The position numbers were made by a program, and so were the translations under genes. Under the pieces are notes generated by a model that saw only the letters and a program-made list of their open reading frames with translations, was not told the DNA's origin and searched no databases. Below, in pieces: positions 1-6,591 of a DNA stretch of 11,270 nt. This stretch comes from Bacillota bacterium (GTDB taxonomy: Bacteria > Bacillota > Clostridia > Peptostreptococcales > Anaerovoracaceae), in contig JAKJCD010000043.1 in the NCBI GenBank assembly GCA_022706625.1, positions 1 through 11,270 of the forward strand. The letters run 5' to 3'. Position 1 is the stretch's first letter. Each line of letters opens with the position of its first letter.

Positions 1-1413
1 GAATATGTGGAATCCATTAAAGGGGATGTAAAATGGCTGGGATTCCAATGGGATGAATTATATTTTGCTTCTGATTATTTTGATAAAATGGTGGATTGTG
101 CCATAGCTCTGATCAAAAAGGGCAGCGCTTATGTTTGCGATCTTTCTGCCGAAGAAATCAGAATGAGTCGGGGAACATTGACAGAGCCCGGCAGGGAGAG
201 CCCATATCGCAACCGTTCCGTTGAAGAAAACCTTAGACTTTTTCAGGAGATGAAGGAGGGCAAATACAAGGATGGTGAAAAGGTCCTCAGGGCTAAAATA
301 GACATGGCTTCGCCTAATATAAATATGCGGGATCCGGTCATTTACCGTATTGCCCACGCCTCACATCACAATACGGGCGACAAATGGTGCATATACCCCA
401 TGTACGACTATGCCCACCCCCTTGAGGATGCGATAGAGCAAATCACCCATTCTCTCTGCACCTTAGAGTTTGAGGATCACAGGCCGCTCTATGACTGGGT
501 GCTGCGGGAACTGGATTGGGAGATGCCTCCTCAGCAGATCGAATTTGCCAGGCTTAATCTGACTAACACCGTTATGAGCAAACGCTATCTGAAAGCTCTG
601 GTCGACAGCGGGGACGTTGAGGGCTGGGACGACCCCAGGATGCCGACTATCGCAGGGCTTCGCCGCAGAGGATATACACCTTCGGCTATCCGCGACTTCT
701 GCGACCGTATCGGTGTGTCTAAAGCAAACAGCACCGTCGATATTTCTTTGCTTGAGCATTGCATCAGGGAAGATTTAAAGACCGGGGTCGAAAGCCGCAT
801 GGTGGTAATGGATCCTCTAAAGGTGGTCATTACCAACTATCCTGAAGATATAACTGAAGAAGTGGATATTGAGAATAATAAAGAAATTGAAGAGATGGGC
901 AGCCGCAAGGTGCCGTTTTCCCGCGAACTCTATGTGGAGAGAGACGATTTTATGGAGGTGCCGGAAAAGAAATACTTTAGGCTTTTTCCGGGCAACGAAG
1001 TCCGGTTTAAAGGAGCCTATTTCCTAACCTGCAATGAAGTTATAAAGGACGGGAGCGGAAGGATCTCGGAGCTTCATTGCACCTACGATCCCGAAACAAA
1101 GAGCGGAAGCGGCTTTGAAGGCCGTAAGGTAAAAGGGACCATCCACTGGGTAGAGGCAAAAACCGCAGTGCCTATTAAAGTCAGAGTTTATGACTATCTT
1201 ATGATAGAGGGTGAAAAAGGGGAGAATGTGATGAATCCCGACTCTCTCAGGATCATGGATGCCATGGCTGAACCTGCTTTGGCAGATGCAAGCGCAGGAG
1301 AGCGGTTTCAATTTTTCCGGCTGGGATATTATATTGCGGATCAAATTCTCTACAGTGAAAACCATCGGGTTTTCAATCAAATCGTAGATTTGAAAAGCTC
1401 CTGGAAAAAATAA
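1..1413 (+). CDS. glnS: Glutaminyl-tRNA synthetase, 5' part missing
   Basis: Class I aminoacyl-tRNA synthetase that charges tRNA-Gln with glutamine in the cytoplasm. The reading frame is open from base 1, so the gene begins before the window. By recall of the E. coli protein about 80 N-terminal residues are missing, including the HIGH motif. Visible GlnRS hallmarks are WCIYPMYDYAH and THSLCTLEFEDHR (about positions 385-483), the KMSKS-type element VMSKR (571-585), and GWDDPRMPTIAGLRRRGYTP (about 622-687). Next come the anticodon-binding beta-barrel domains with MGSRKVPFSREL and GRKVKGTIHWV, and the typical end with FNQIVDLKSSW. THSLCTLEF and the barrel domains favour GlnRS over the related GluRS. 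TAA stops the gene 51 bases before fumC, so it is probably the first visible gene of a glnS-fumC-sucD transcript. Its presence means tRNA-Gln can be charged directly; whether GatCAB also exists cannot be seen here. Confidence 0.96.
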   Translation, partial: EYVESIKGDVKWLGFQWDELYFASDYFDKMVDCAIALIKKGSAYVCDLSAEEIRMSRGTLTEPGRESPYRNRSVEENLRLFQEMKEGKYKDGEKVLRAKIDMASPNINMRDPVIYRIAHASHHNTGDKWCIYPMYDYAHPLEDAIEQITHSLCTLEFEDHRPLYDWVLRELDWEMPPQQIEFARLNLTNTVMSKRYLKALVDSGDVEGWDDPRMPTIAGLRRRGYTPSAIRDFCDRIGVSKANSTVDISLLEHCIREDLKTGVESRMVVMDPLKVVITNYPEDITEEVDIENNKEIEEMGSRKVPFSRELYVERDDFMEVPEKKYFRLFPGNEVRFKGAYFLTCNEVIKDGSGRISELHCTYDPETKSGSGFEGRKVKGTIHWVEAKTAVPIKVRVYDYLMIEGEKGENVMNPDSLRIMDAMAEPALADASAGERFQFFRLGYYIADQILYSENHRVFNQIVDLKSSWKK

Positions 1414-1435
1414 AAACTTGGGGAGGCATTTCCAT

Positions 1436-1462
1436 ATGACTTCCCTTCGGATTGGGAGATAA
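1436..1462 (+). CDS. Possible 8-codon minicistron before fumC
   Basis: A tiny reading frame, MTSLRIGR then TAA, fills half of the gap between glnS and fumC. It has a strong ribosome site of its own, GGGGAGG at 1420-1426, nine bases before its ATG. Its stop lies two bases before the fumC ATG at 1465. The fumC ribosome site (GGGAGA, 1454-1459) lies inside its last codons. This arrangement would let ribosomes finishing the short peptide re-start on fumC. The peptide shows no run of one amino acid as in classic attenuator leaders, and no terminator hairpin is visible beside it. It could equally be chance, or a remnant of an older start. Translation is inferred only from the ribosome site and spacing. 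Confidence 0.35.
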   Translation: MTSLRIGR

Positions 1463-1464
1463 AG

Positions 1465-2859
1465 ATGGCCTATCGAGTTGAACGGGATACCATGGGAGAG
1501 ATCCCTGTGGAAGCGGGTAAGCTATGGGGGGCACAGACACAGCGGAGCCTTGAGAATTTTAGGATCGGCACCGAAAAAATGCCCCCGGAGCTGATATGGG
1601 CTTTTGCGGTGCTAAAAAAAGCCGCCGCCCTTTCCAATCACGAGCTGGGAGTTTTGGATGCCGATCGGGCTTCAGCTATTGCACAGGCATGCGATGAGAT
1701 CATAGACGGCAGATGGAACGATCAATTTCCGCTTGGCGTTTGGCAAACGGGCAGCGGTACCCATACCAACATGAATCTGAATGAAGTCATTGCAAACCTG
1801 GCATGCGATATAACAGGTGAAAATAATATTCACCCCAACGATCACGTCAATATGGGGCAGAGCTCCAACGATACTTTCCCCACAGCCATGCGGATCGCAG
1901 CGGTGACGGAAACCGAAAAACACCTTCTTCCGGCTGTATTGAAATTGGCAGGAACATTTGCGCATTTATCAGAAGAGTATAGGGATGTCATCAAAATCGG
2001 GCGCACCCATTTACAGGATGCGGTGCCTGTCTCTTTCGGTCAGGAAATCAGCGGATGGCTTGGAATGCTGACTCATTCAGAGCTTATGATCCGTACGAAC
2101 CTGGAGTATATTCGAGAACTGGCTGTCGGCGGGACGGCTGTGGGGACAGGGCTTAATACCCACCCGAAATTTGGGGAAAAAGCTGCGATTCATATCAGCC
2201 GATTGACAAACACATCCTTTATTGCGGCACCCAATAAATTTCATGCTCTTACAAGCCTGGACGGAATGGTTGCGTTTCACGGCGCATTGAAAGCTCTCGC
2301 CGCCGATCTGTTCAAAATCGCCGGTGATGTGGGTTGGCTGGCCAGCGGTCCCCGATGCGGCATCGGGGAGATAAGGATCCCTGAGAATGAGCCGGGAAGC
2401 TCCATAATGCCGGGAAAGGTCAACCCTACTCAGTGTGAGGCTCTTGCCATGGTATGCTGCCAGGTCATGGCTAATGACGCAGCGGTGGGTTTTGCAGCAT
2501 CTCAAGGAAATTTTCAGCTCAATGTATTTTTGCCGGTGACAGTTTACAATGTGCTTCAATCTATTCGTTTGCTTAGCGACGGGATTGTATCGTTCAATAA
2601 AAACTGTGCAGTAGGCATACGACCGGACCCGGGCAAAATCATGCAGAATCTGGAACGTTCACTTATGCTTGTAACGGCACTCAATCCTCATATCGGCTAC
2701 GATAAAGCGGCTTTGATCGCAAAAAAAGCCCATGCAGAGGGCGCTACGTTAAAAGAAGCCGCAGCGGAGCTTGGAATATTAACAGAGGCGGAATTCGACA
2801 AACTCGTAAATCCGGCGGATATGGTCGGGCAAGGAGAGCAAGATATTGTACAGTATTAG
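1465..2859 (+). CDS. fumC: Class II fumarate hydratase
   Basis: Catalyses reversible hydration of fumarate to L-malate. It belongs to the oxygen-stable, iron-free homotetrameric class of the fumarase/aspartase superfamily. Length is 464 residues, usual for FumC. Conserved regions appear in order: GSGTHTNMN (residues 96-104), NMGQSSNDTFPTAM (129-142), GRTHLQDA (179-186) and the superfamily signature GSSIMPGKVN (311-320). Compared with recalled E. coli FumC numbering, H182, S312, K318 and E325 sit at a constant offset of six from H188, S318, K324 and E331, so the active site looks complete. Aspartase and argininosuccinate lyase share the fold, but the full-length pattern reads as fumarase. The start ATG has GGGAGA five bases upstream. 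The sucD-like gene begins 17 bases after the stop, which argues for one operon and for a C4-dicarboxylate fermentation role. Confidence 0.96.
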   Translation: MAYRVERDTMGEIPVEAGKLWGAQTQRSLENFRIGTEKMPPELIWAFAVLKKAAALSNHELGVLDADRASAIAQACDEIIDGRWNDQFPLGVWQTGSGTHTNMNLNEVIANLACDITGENNIHPNDHVNMGQSSNDTFPTAMRIAAVTETEKHLLPAVLKLAGTFAHLSEEYRDVIKIGRTHLQDAVPVSFGQEISGWLGMLTHSELMIRTNLEYIRELAVGGTAVGTGLNTHPKFGEKAAIHISRLTNTSFIAAPNKFHALTSLDGMVAFHGALKALAADLFKIAGDVGWLASGPRCGIGEIRIPENEPGSSIMPGKVNPTQCEALAMVCCQVMANDAAVGFAASQGNFQLNVFLPVTVYNVLQSIRLLSDGIVSFNKNCAVGIRPDPGKIMQNLERSLMLVTALNPHIGYDKAALIAKKAHAEGATLKEAAAELGILTEAEFDKLVNPADMVGQGEQDIVQY

Positions 2860-2864
2860 TTTTG

Positions 2865-2873
2865 AAGGAGGAG
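2865..2873 (+). promoter_or_regulatory. Ribosome binding site fixing the sucD start
   Basis: AAGGAGGAG lies five to six bases before the ATG at 2877. It is inside the slightly longer frame that could start at TTG 2862. A start at 2862 would have no ribosome site in front of it, so ATG 2877 is chosen. Confidence 0.85.
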
Positions 2874-2876
2874 AAG

Positions 2877-4289
2877 ATGGGAGAAACTGCTAAGAAGACC
2901 CCGGAGGAAGAAATACAGGAAAGCAAAGCCTATATAGACGGCTATATCAAGCGAGCAAGGGCCGCTCAGGCTGTTGTCGAAAACTATACACAAAGCCAGG
3001 TGGATCGCCTTGTCATGACCATTGGCAAGACTGTTTACGACAATGCCGAGTATTTGGCTGAGATTGCGGTGGAAGAGACACAGATGGGAGTTATAGCCGA
3101 TAAAGCTGCCAAAAACAAAGGTAAGGCCTCCATCATCTGGAACAGCCTAAAAGGAAAGAAGAGCGTCGGCATCATTGAAAGGGATGAAAAAACAGGAATA
3201 GTAAAGGTCGCCAAGCCCATGGGGGTAGTCGCTGCAATCACTCCCTTAACTAACCCCACGGTCACCCCAATGAGCAACGCCATGTTTGCCGTAAAAGGCA
3301 GGAATGCCATAATAATAACTCCTCATCATAAAGCCATCAAAGCAAGCACGGAAGCGGTGGATATGATCAACAGAGAACTGGCAAAGCTGGGAGCGCCGAA
3401 GGATCTGATCCAGATCCTCGATCAGCAGTCCAGAACCAATACAAGGACTCTTATCTCAAGCGCCGATGTTGTCATTGCAACGGGGGGTGCGGGTATGGTC
3501 AATGCCGCTTACAGCAGCGGAAGACCTGCATTAGGCGTCGGTGCCGGCAATGTGCAGTGCATAATTGACAGAGATGCAGATTTTGGAGAAGCAGTATCTA
3601 AGCTTATTGCGGGACGGATCTTCGATAACGGCATCATCTGTTCCGGTGAGCAGAGTGCCATAGTTCCGGCTGACAAATATGATGAGATCAGAGAGCAATT
3701 TATAAAGAACGGAGCTTATATAGTCACTGAGACAGCAGAAAAGGAGGCTTTTCGAAAGGCGATATTTACAGAAGAGGCAATGAACCGTCATGCGGTGGGG
3801 CAATCTGTAAAAATGATCGCTGACCTGGCGGGGGTTACGGTGCCTGAGGGCTGCAAGGTGATAGCAATAGAAGCCGACGGTTTTGGAGAAGATGAGCTTC
3901 TTGCAAAAGAGAAAATGTGCCCCGTGCTGGCTGTTTTTCGCTACAGCAGCTTTGAAGAAGCGGTGGAGATCGCAAGAGCGAACCTGGAAGTGGAGGGAAA
4001 GGGGCACAGCGTTTCGATCCACTCCAATAACAGCGGAAACATCGAATATGCAGCGGAACGTTTAAATGTCAGCCGTTTCGTCATCAATCAGATTTCTGCC
4101 ACCTCTGCTGGCGGCAGCTATTATAACGGCTTGGCTCCCACTAATACTTTAGGATGCGGCTCCTGGGGACATAACAGTATTTCTGAAAATCTTGATTATA
4201 AGCATCTTATCAATATATCGAGGATAGCTTATTTCATGCCGCAAAACCCGGTGCCTGAAGCAGGTGAGTTGTGGACTGCAGAGGATTGA
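2877..4289 (+). CDS. sucD: CoA-acylating aldehyde dehydrogenase, SucD-like
   Basis: A 470-residue NAD(P)-dependent aldehyde dehydrogenase of the CoA-acylating branch (SucD, EutE/PduP, AdhE N-terminal half). Members interconvert acyl-CoA and aldehyde. From recall it resembles Clostridium kluyveri succinate-semialdehyde dehydrogenase SucD throughout, for example KPMGVVAAITPLTNP (113-127), DVVIATGGAGMV (197-208) and AYSSGRPALGVGAGN (211-225). The catalytic cysteine is C255 in DNGIICSGEQS. The segment LAKEKMCPVLAVFRY (342-356) and the end TLGCGSWGHNSISENL (424-439) are also family-typical. The N-terminus carries about 20 extra charged residues compared with C. kluyveri SucD. I see no microcompartment shell genes nearby, so a EutE/PduP role is less likely. 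The substrate cannot be proven from sequence: succinyl-CoA/succinate semialdehyde is favoured by family resemblance and the fumC neighbour, acetyl-CoA/acetaldehyde is the alternative. Its last 61 bases overlap the convergent HPt gene. Confidence 0.88.
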   Translation: MGETAKKTPEEEIQESKAYIDGYIKRARAAQAVVENYTQSQVDRLVMTIGKTVYDNAEYLAEIAVEETQMGVIADKAAKNKGKASIIWNSLKGKKSVGIIERDEKTGIVKVAKPMGVVAAITPLTNPTVTPMSNAMFAVKGRNAIIITPHHKAIKASTEAVDMINRELAKLGAPKDLIQILDQQSRTNTRTLISSADVVIATGGAGMVNAAYSSGRPALGVGAGNVQCIIDRDADFGEAVSKLIAGRIFDNGIICSGEQSAIVPADKYDEIREQFIKNGAYIVTETAEKEAFRKAIFTEEAMNRHAVGQSVKMIADLAGVTVPEGCKVIAIEADGFGEDELLAKEKMCPVLAVFRYSSFEEAVEIARANLEVEGKGHSVSIHSNNSGNIEYAAERLNVSRFVINQISATSAGGSYYNGLAPTNTLGCGSWGHNSISENLDYKHLINISRIAYFMPQNPVPEAGELWTAED

Positions 4290-4615
4290 ATCACACGGCA
4301 GAGTGAGGTTTCATAAGTATGAAGAAGGAAAGGCAGGTCCATGTATCTGCCTTCTTTTATTGCCCGTTCAACAGCTTCGGAGCAAGAATGGAGATCCAGC
4401 ATACCTAAGGTAGCCGCAAGCCCTTTTAACGAGTGCGCCAGGATTTTAGCATCTTCATATCTTTCCTGCAGGACAAGATGCAACAGCAAAGCACTGCTGT
4501 CACGGTAATTGGACCGAAAGCGTTCTACGGACCTGTCATACAGCTCTTCCAGTCCTCCGAACCTTAAGATTGCTTCAGTTTTACCCGAAAAAGGGTCACA
4601 GGTTTGCTGCAACAT
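4229..4615 (-). CDS. Stand-alone histidine phosphotransfer (HPt) protein
   Basis: A 128-residue soluble protein that reads as a single HPt domain, the relay that passes phosphate between a (hybrid) histidine kinase and a response regulator. The N-terminal helix has ILRFGGLEELYDRSVERF (16-33), matching the usual 'RFGG-ELY' opening of HPt domains. The phosphorylatable histidine is H61 in AKILAHSLKGLAATLGM (56-72), fitting the AHxLKGxAxxLG pattern. A last helix (about 90-112) completes the four-helix bundle. No kinase, receiver or output domain is attached and none is encoded nearby, so partners must lie elsewhere. The start at 4615 is set by AGGAGGG just upstream; an in-frame ATG at 4663 lacks one. 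The last 20 or so residues (SSAVHNSPASGTGF) are encoded by the strand opposite the end of sucD and may be an accidental tail. HPt assignment is firm by motif; pathway is unknown. Confidence 0.85.
   Translation of the reverse strand: MLQQTCDPFSGKTEAILRFGGLEELYDRSVERFRSNYRDSSALLLHLVLQERYEDAKILAHSLKGLAATLGMLDLHSCSEAVERAIKEGRYMDLPFLLHTYETSLCRVIQSSAVHNSPASGTGFCGMK
4330..4361 (+). terminator. Possible intrinsic terminator after sucD
   Basis: AAGGCAG (4330-4336) can pair with CTGCCTT (4347-4353) across a 10-base loop, followed by CTTTTATT. It lies 40 bases past the sucD stop and inside the coding region of the opposite-strand HPt gene. The stem is only seven pairs and the T run is interrupted, so it is a modest candidate for ending the glnS-fumC-sucD transcript. 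Confidence 0.4.
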
Positions 4616-4618
4616 AAA

Positions 4619-4625
4619 CCCTCCT
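4619..4625 (-). promoter_or_regulatory. Ribosome binding site of the HPt gene
   Basis: On the - strand AGGAGGG precedes the ATG at 4615 with a rather short spacer of three to four bases. It is the only good ribosome site near the possible starts, so it decides in favour of the 128-residue product. Confidence 0.7.
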
Positions 4626-4683
4626 GAAATAGGTTTGCCCGATTTTCGAAATGTGTTATACAAAGAAGACAGGGAACGCCTCT

Positions 4684-4712
4684 ATCTTACATTTTTGTAT
4701 GAGAGTTGTAAA
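4684..4712 (-). promoter_or_regulatory. Candidate promoter for the HPt gene
   Basis: Read on the - strand: TTTACA (4712-4707, five of six to TTGACA), a 17-base spacer, then TAAGAT (4689-4684, four of six to TATAAT). Transcription would start near 4677 and give a leader of about 60 bases. The -35 box overlaps the left arm of the inverted repeat at 4710-4740. Confidence 0.4.
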
Positions 4713-4735
4713 GTATGCAGACGATTAAATATCAT
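4706..4735 (+). promoter_or_regulatory. Weak candidate distal promoter upstream of truA
   Basis: TTGTAA (4706-4711), an 18-base spacer and TATCAT (4730-4735, five of six to TATAAT) point toward truA. It would give a leader of roughly 108 bases that still contains no ribosome site before the truA ATG. It overlaps the opposite HPt promoter and the inverted repeat, so both directions could be controlled together. Weak evidence on its own. Confidence 0.25.
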
Positions 4736-4740
4736 ACTTT
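4710..4740. repeat. 8-bp inverted repeat between HPt gene and truA
   Basis: AAAGTATG (4710-4717) and CATACTTT (4733-4740) form a perfect inverted repeat with a 15-base AT-rich centre. It lies in the divergent intergenic region and overlaps candidate promoter boxes on both strands. It could be an operator for a dimeric regulator. Because T bases continue after the right arm, a weak hairpin on the + strand is the alternative reading. Confidence 0.45.
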
Positions 4741-4834
4741 TTCCTGCATTTTTCCACTCGTATCGACATATTAGCTCATTACCGCACCAAAGACCGCTCT
4801 GTTTAAACATATGCTGTTTCCTTCAGGGGTTTTT

Positions 4835-4843
4835 TGTTATAAT
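4835..4843 (+). promoter_or_regulatory. Extended -10 promoter placed for a leaderless truA
   Basis: TGTTATAAT is a perfect extended -10 (TGN plus TATAAT at 4838-4843). No good -35 is seen at 16-18 bases upstream, which extended -10 promoters can tolerate. The usual start point, about seven bases past the -10, falls on position 4850, the A of the truA ATG. It would also be the main promoter for metF. Confidence 0.6.
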
Positions 4844-4849
4844 AACCCT

Positions 4850-5665
4850 ATGAAAAACATTTTGCTGACGATAGAATATGATGGCACTGATTTTTCCGGA
4901 TGGCAGCGGCAGCCGGGCCGCCGTACTGTGCAGGGTGAGCTGGAACGGGCGCTTTCAGTAATATGCAGGCAGGAGATAGTTTTGCAGGGAGCAAGCCGCA
5001 CCGATGCAGGTGTCCACGCTTTCGGACAAAGAGCGAGTTTTTCGGGTGAGTTCGGGATCCCGACAGAAAAGATCCCCGTTGCGGCAAATCATCTTCTGGC
5101 GGGAGAAGGTCCCTGCTCCGTTGGGGACGTAAGGATAACAAAAGCAGAGGAAGTAGATTTAAAATTTCACCCCCGCTTTGATGCAAAGGGGAAGAAATAC
5201 ATATATAGAATACTAAACTCTCAGAGACCGGATATTATGCAGCGAAATTACCGCTATCAGATCGAGAGGCCCCTTGATCTTGATGCCATGCGAATGGCCG
5301 CCTCATACCTGCCGGGAGAGCAGGATTTTCGCAGTTTTATGGCTGCCGGCGGCCATGAACCCGAATCCACGGTCAGGACTGTTTACAGTGTTTCATGGCG
5401 GCAGGAACTCATTGCAAGCCAAAAAGATGATGCCGACATCAGCTTTGAGATAATTGGCAGCGGTTTTCTTTACAATATGGTCAGGATCATTGCAGGCACC
5501 CTGGCAGATGTCGGTCTTGGGAAAATAGGCGCAGATCAAATGAAAACCATCATCGAGAAAAGAGACAGGCAGTATGCGGGCCATACAGCGCCGCCTCAGG
5601 GGCTTTATTTATCGCAAGTGTATTTTAACAAGGAGGAGTTATATGAAAATCAAAGAGATGTTTGA
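4850..5665 (+). CDS. truA: tRNA pseudouridine(38-40) synthase TruA
   Basis: Converts uridines 38, 39 and 40 in the anticodon arm of tRNAs to pseudouridine. The 271-residue length is typical of bacterial TruA. The N-terminus reads IEYDGTDFSGWQRQP (8-22), the catalytic motif is GASRTDAGVHAFGQ (47-60) with aspartate D52, and later family segments include DFRSFMAAG and GSGFLYNMVRIIAGTL near the C-terminal third. The start at 4850 gives the standard MKNILLTIEYDG opening. An in-frame ATG at 4811 would add 13 residues unlike the family and also lacks a ribosome site. No Shine-Dalgarno sequence precedes 4850, but an extended -10 element ends six bases before it, which predicts leaderless translation. 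metF starts inside its last 23 bases, so the two are probably co-transcribed. Confidence 0.95.
   Translation: MKNILLTIEYDGTDFSGWQRQPGRRTVQGELERALSVICRQEIVLQGASRTDAGVHAFGQRASFSGEFGIPTEKIPVAANHLLAGEGPCSVGDVRITKAEEVDLKFHPRFDAKGKKYIYRILNSQRPDIMQRNYRYQIERPLDLDAMRMAASYLPGEQDFRSFMAAGGHEPESTVRTVYSVSWRQELIASQKDDADISFEIIGSGFLYNMVRIIAGTLADVGLGKIGADQMKTIIEKRDRQYAGHTAPPQGLYLSQVYFNKEELYENQRDV
5630..5638 (+). promoter_or_regulatory. Ribosome binding site fixing the metF start
   Basis: AAGGAGGAG inside the end of truA lies about six bases before ATG 5643. The metF frame is open farther upstream to an ATG at 5574, but those extra residues are basic, unlike MetF, and overlap truA by 92 bases, so 5643 is the start. 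Confidence 0.9.
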
Positions 5666-6524
5666 AACTAAAAGCACGGTCATGTCCCTTGAGATATTTC
5701 CCCCTAAGCTCACCTCGCCGGTGGAGACCATATACGCGACACTGGATGCGCTTTCAGATATCAAACCGGACTTTATCAGCGTTACATACGGCGCCGGTGG
5801 CAAAGCAAAGGACAGAACTGTTGAGATCGCATCAAAGATAAAGAACGAATACCGTATCGAAAGCCTGGCTCACCTGACCTGCATTTCCGCCACAAAAGAA
5901 GACATTAAAAAAGCTTTTGCCGATATGCGGGCTAACAATATCGAAAACGTGCTGACTCTTCGCGGCGATATCCCCGAAGATCCGAATTTTGAGTTTCCCA
6001 ATCCTCTTCAATATGAATATGCCTTCGATCTTGTACGGGAGGCAAAGGCGGAAAAAAGCTTCTGCATAGGAGCTGCGTGTTATCCCGAGAAGCATATAGA
6101 ATGCGAAAGCAAGGTTCAGGATATCAAATACCTGAAGCAAAAGGTGGATCAGGGCGCAGACTTCCTGATCACACAACTGTTTTTTGATAACGAGGTTTTT
6201 TATCGCTTCATGGAAGAAATCGACCTGGCGGGTGTAAATGTCCCCGTCTCTGCCGGTATAATGCCGGTACTGAATAAAAATCAGATCCTGAGGATCACAG
6301 CCCTGTCAGGCTGCACTATACCTCCAAAGTTTCAACGCATACTCGATCGTTACGAAAACAACCCCGAGGCATTAAAGGAGGCCGGAGAAGCCTATGCCAT
6401 TGAGCAGATAATAGATCTTATGGCCTGGGGCGTCCGGGGCATCCATCTTTATACGATGAACAAGCCGGAAACCGCCGGACGCATTATGAGCAATATAGAA
6501 CATATCCGCAGGCTGCAGGGTTAA
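5643..6524 (+). CDS. metF: 5,10-methylenetetrahydrofolate reductase
   Basis: Flavin-dependent TIM-barrel enzyme that reduces 5,10-methylene- to 5-methyl-tetrahydrofolate, the methyl donor for MetH. At 293 residues it is a normal single-domain bacterial MetF. Visible family features are SLEIFPPK (15-22) with the active-site glutamate E17, SVTYGAGG (46-53), NVLTLRGDIP (102-111) with D109 at the place of the E. coli flavin-site aspartate, GAACYPEKH (143-151), GADFLITQLFFDN (171-183) and SAGIMPV (203-209). The protein ends in the usual GVRGIHLYTMNKPE segment. I see no extra zinc- or iron-sulfur-binding domain. MetV, the partner of clostridial acetogen-type MetF, is not encoded next to it. It overlaps truA by 23 bases and is followed by metH, so it works in methionine synthesis, with a role in one-carbon flux also possible. 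Confidence 0.95.
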   Translation: MKIKEMFETKSTVMSLEIFPPKLTSPVETIYATLDALSDIKPDFISVTYGAGGKAKDRTVEIASKIKNEYRIESLAHLTCISATKEDIKKAFADMRANNIENVLTLRGDIPEDPNFEFPNPLQYEYAFDLVREAKAEKSFCIGAACYPEKHIECESKVQDIKYLKQKVDQGADFLITQLFFDNEVFYRFMEEIDLAGVNVPVSAGIMPVLNKNQILRITALSGCTIPPKFQRILDRYENNPEALKEAGEAYAIEQIIDLMAWGVRGIHLYTMNKPETAGRIMSNIEHIRRLQG

Positions 6525-6562
6525 AGGAAGAGCCGCATAATTCGCCGCAGAAATGCCTGAGC

Positions 6563-6591
6563 TTGTGAAAAAAAGGTCTTTGTGATAGAAT
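6563..6591 (+). promoter_or_regulatory. Candidate metH promoter
   Basis: TTGTGA (6563-6568, four of six to TTGACA), an exact 17-base spacer, and TAGAAT (6586-6591, five of six to TATAAT) preceded by TGA, which makes an extended -10. Transcription would start near 6598 and give a leader of only about 13 bases carrying the metH ribosome site GGAGGG (6601-6606). No SAM or cobalamin riboswitch fits in the 86-base gap. Confidence 0.6.

Noticed and set aside
2077..2559. 160-codon - strand frame inside fumC
   Set aside because: It is a shadow of the conserved fumC active-site region, with no supporting signals.
3531..4022. 163-codon - strand frame inside sucD
   Set aside because: It is antisense to conserved sucD sequence including the catalytic cysteine region, and the translation looks random.
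4811..4849. Upstream ATG start for truA adding 13 residues
   Set aside because: The extra residues do not resemble TruA N-termini, there is no ribosome site, and the stretch contains the extended -10 element.
4616..4849. Possible SAM riboswitch, B12 riboswitch or T-box leader ahead of the truA-metF-metH unit
   Set aside because: I looked for S-box, cobalamin and T-box conserved segments and saw none; the proximal promoter leaves no leader at all.
4509..4853. 114-codon + strand frame running through the HPt start and the intergenic region
   Set aside because: It is antisense to the HPt gene, has no ribosome site, and its product shows no family resemblance. It also spans the promoter region and ends at the truA start.
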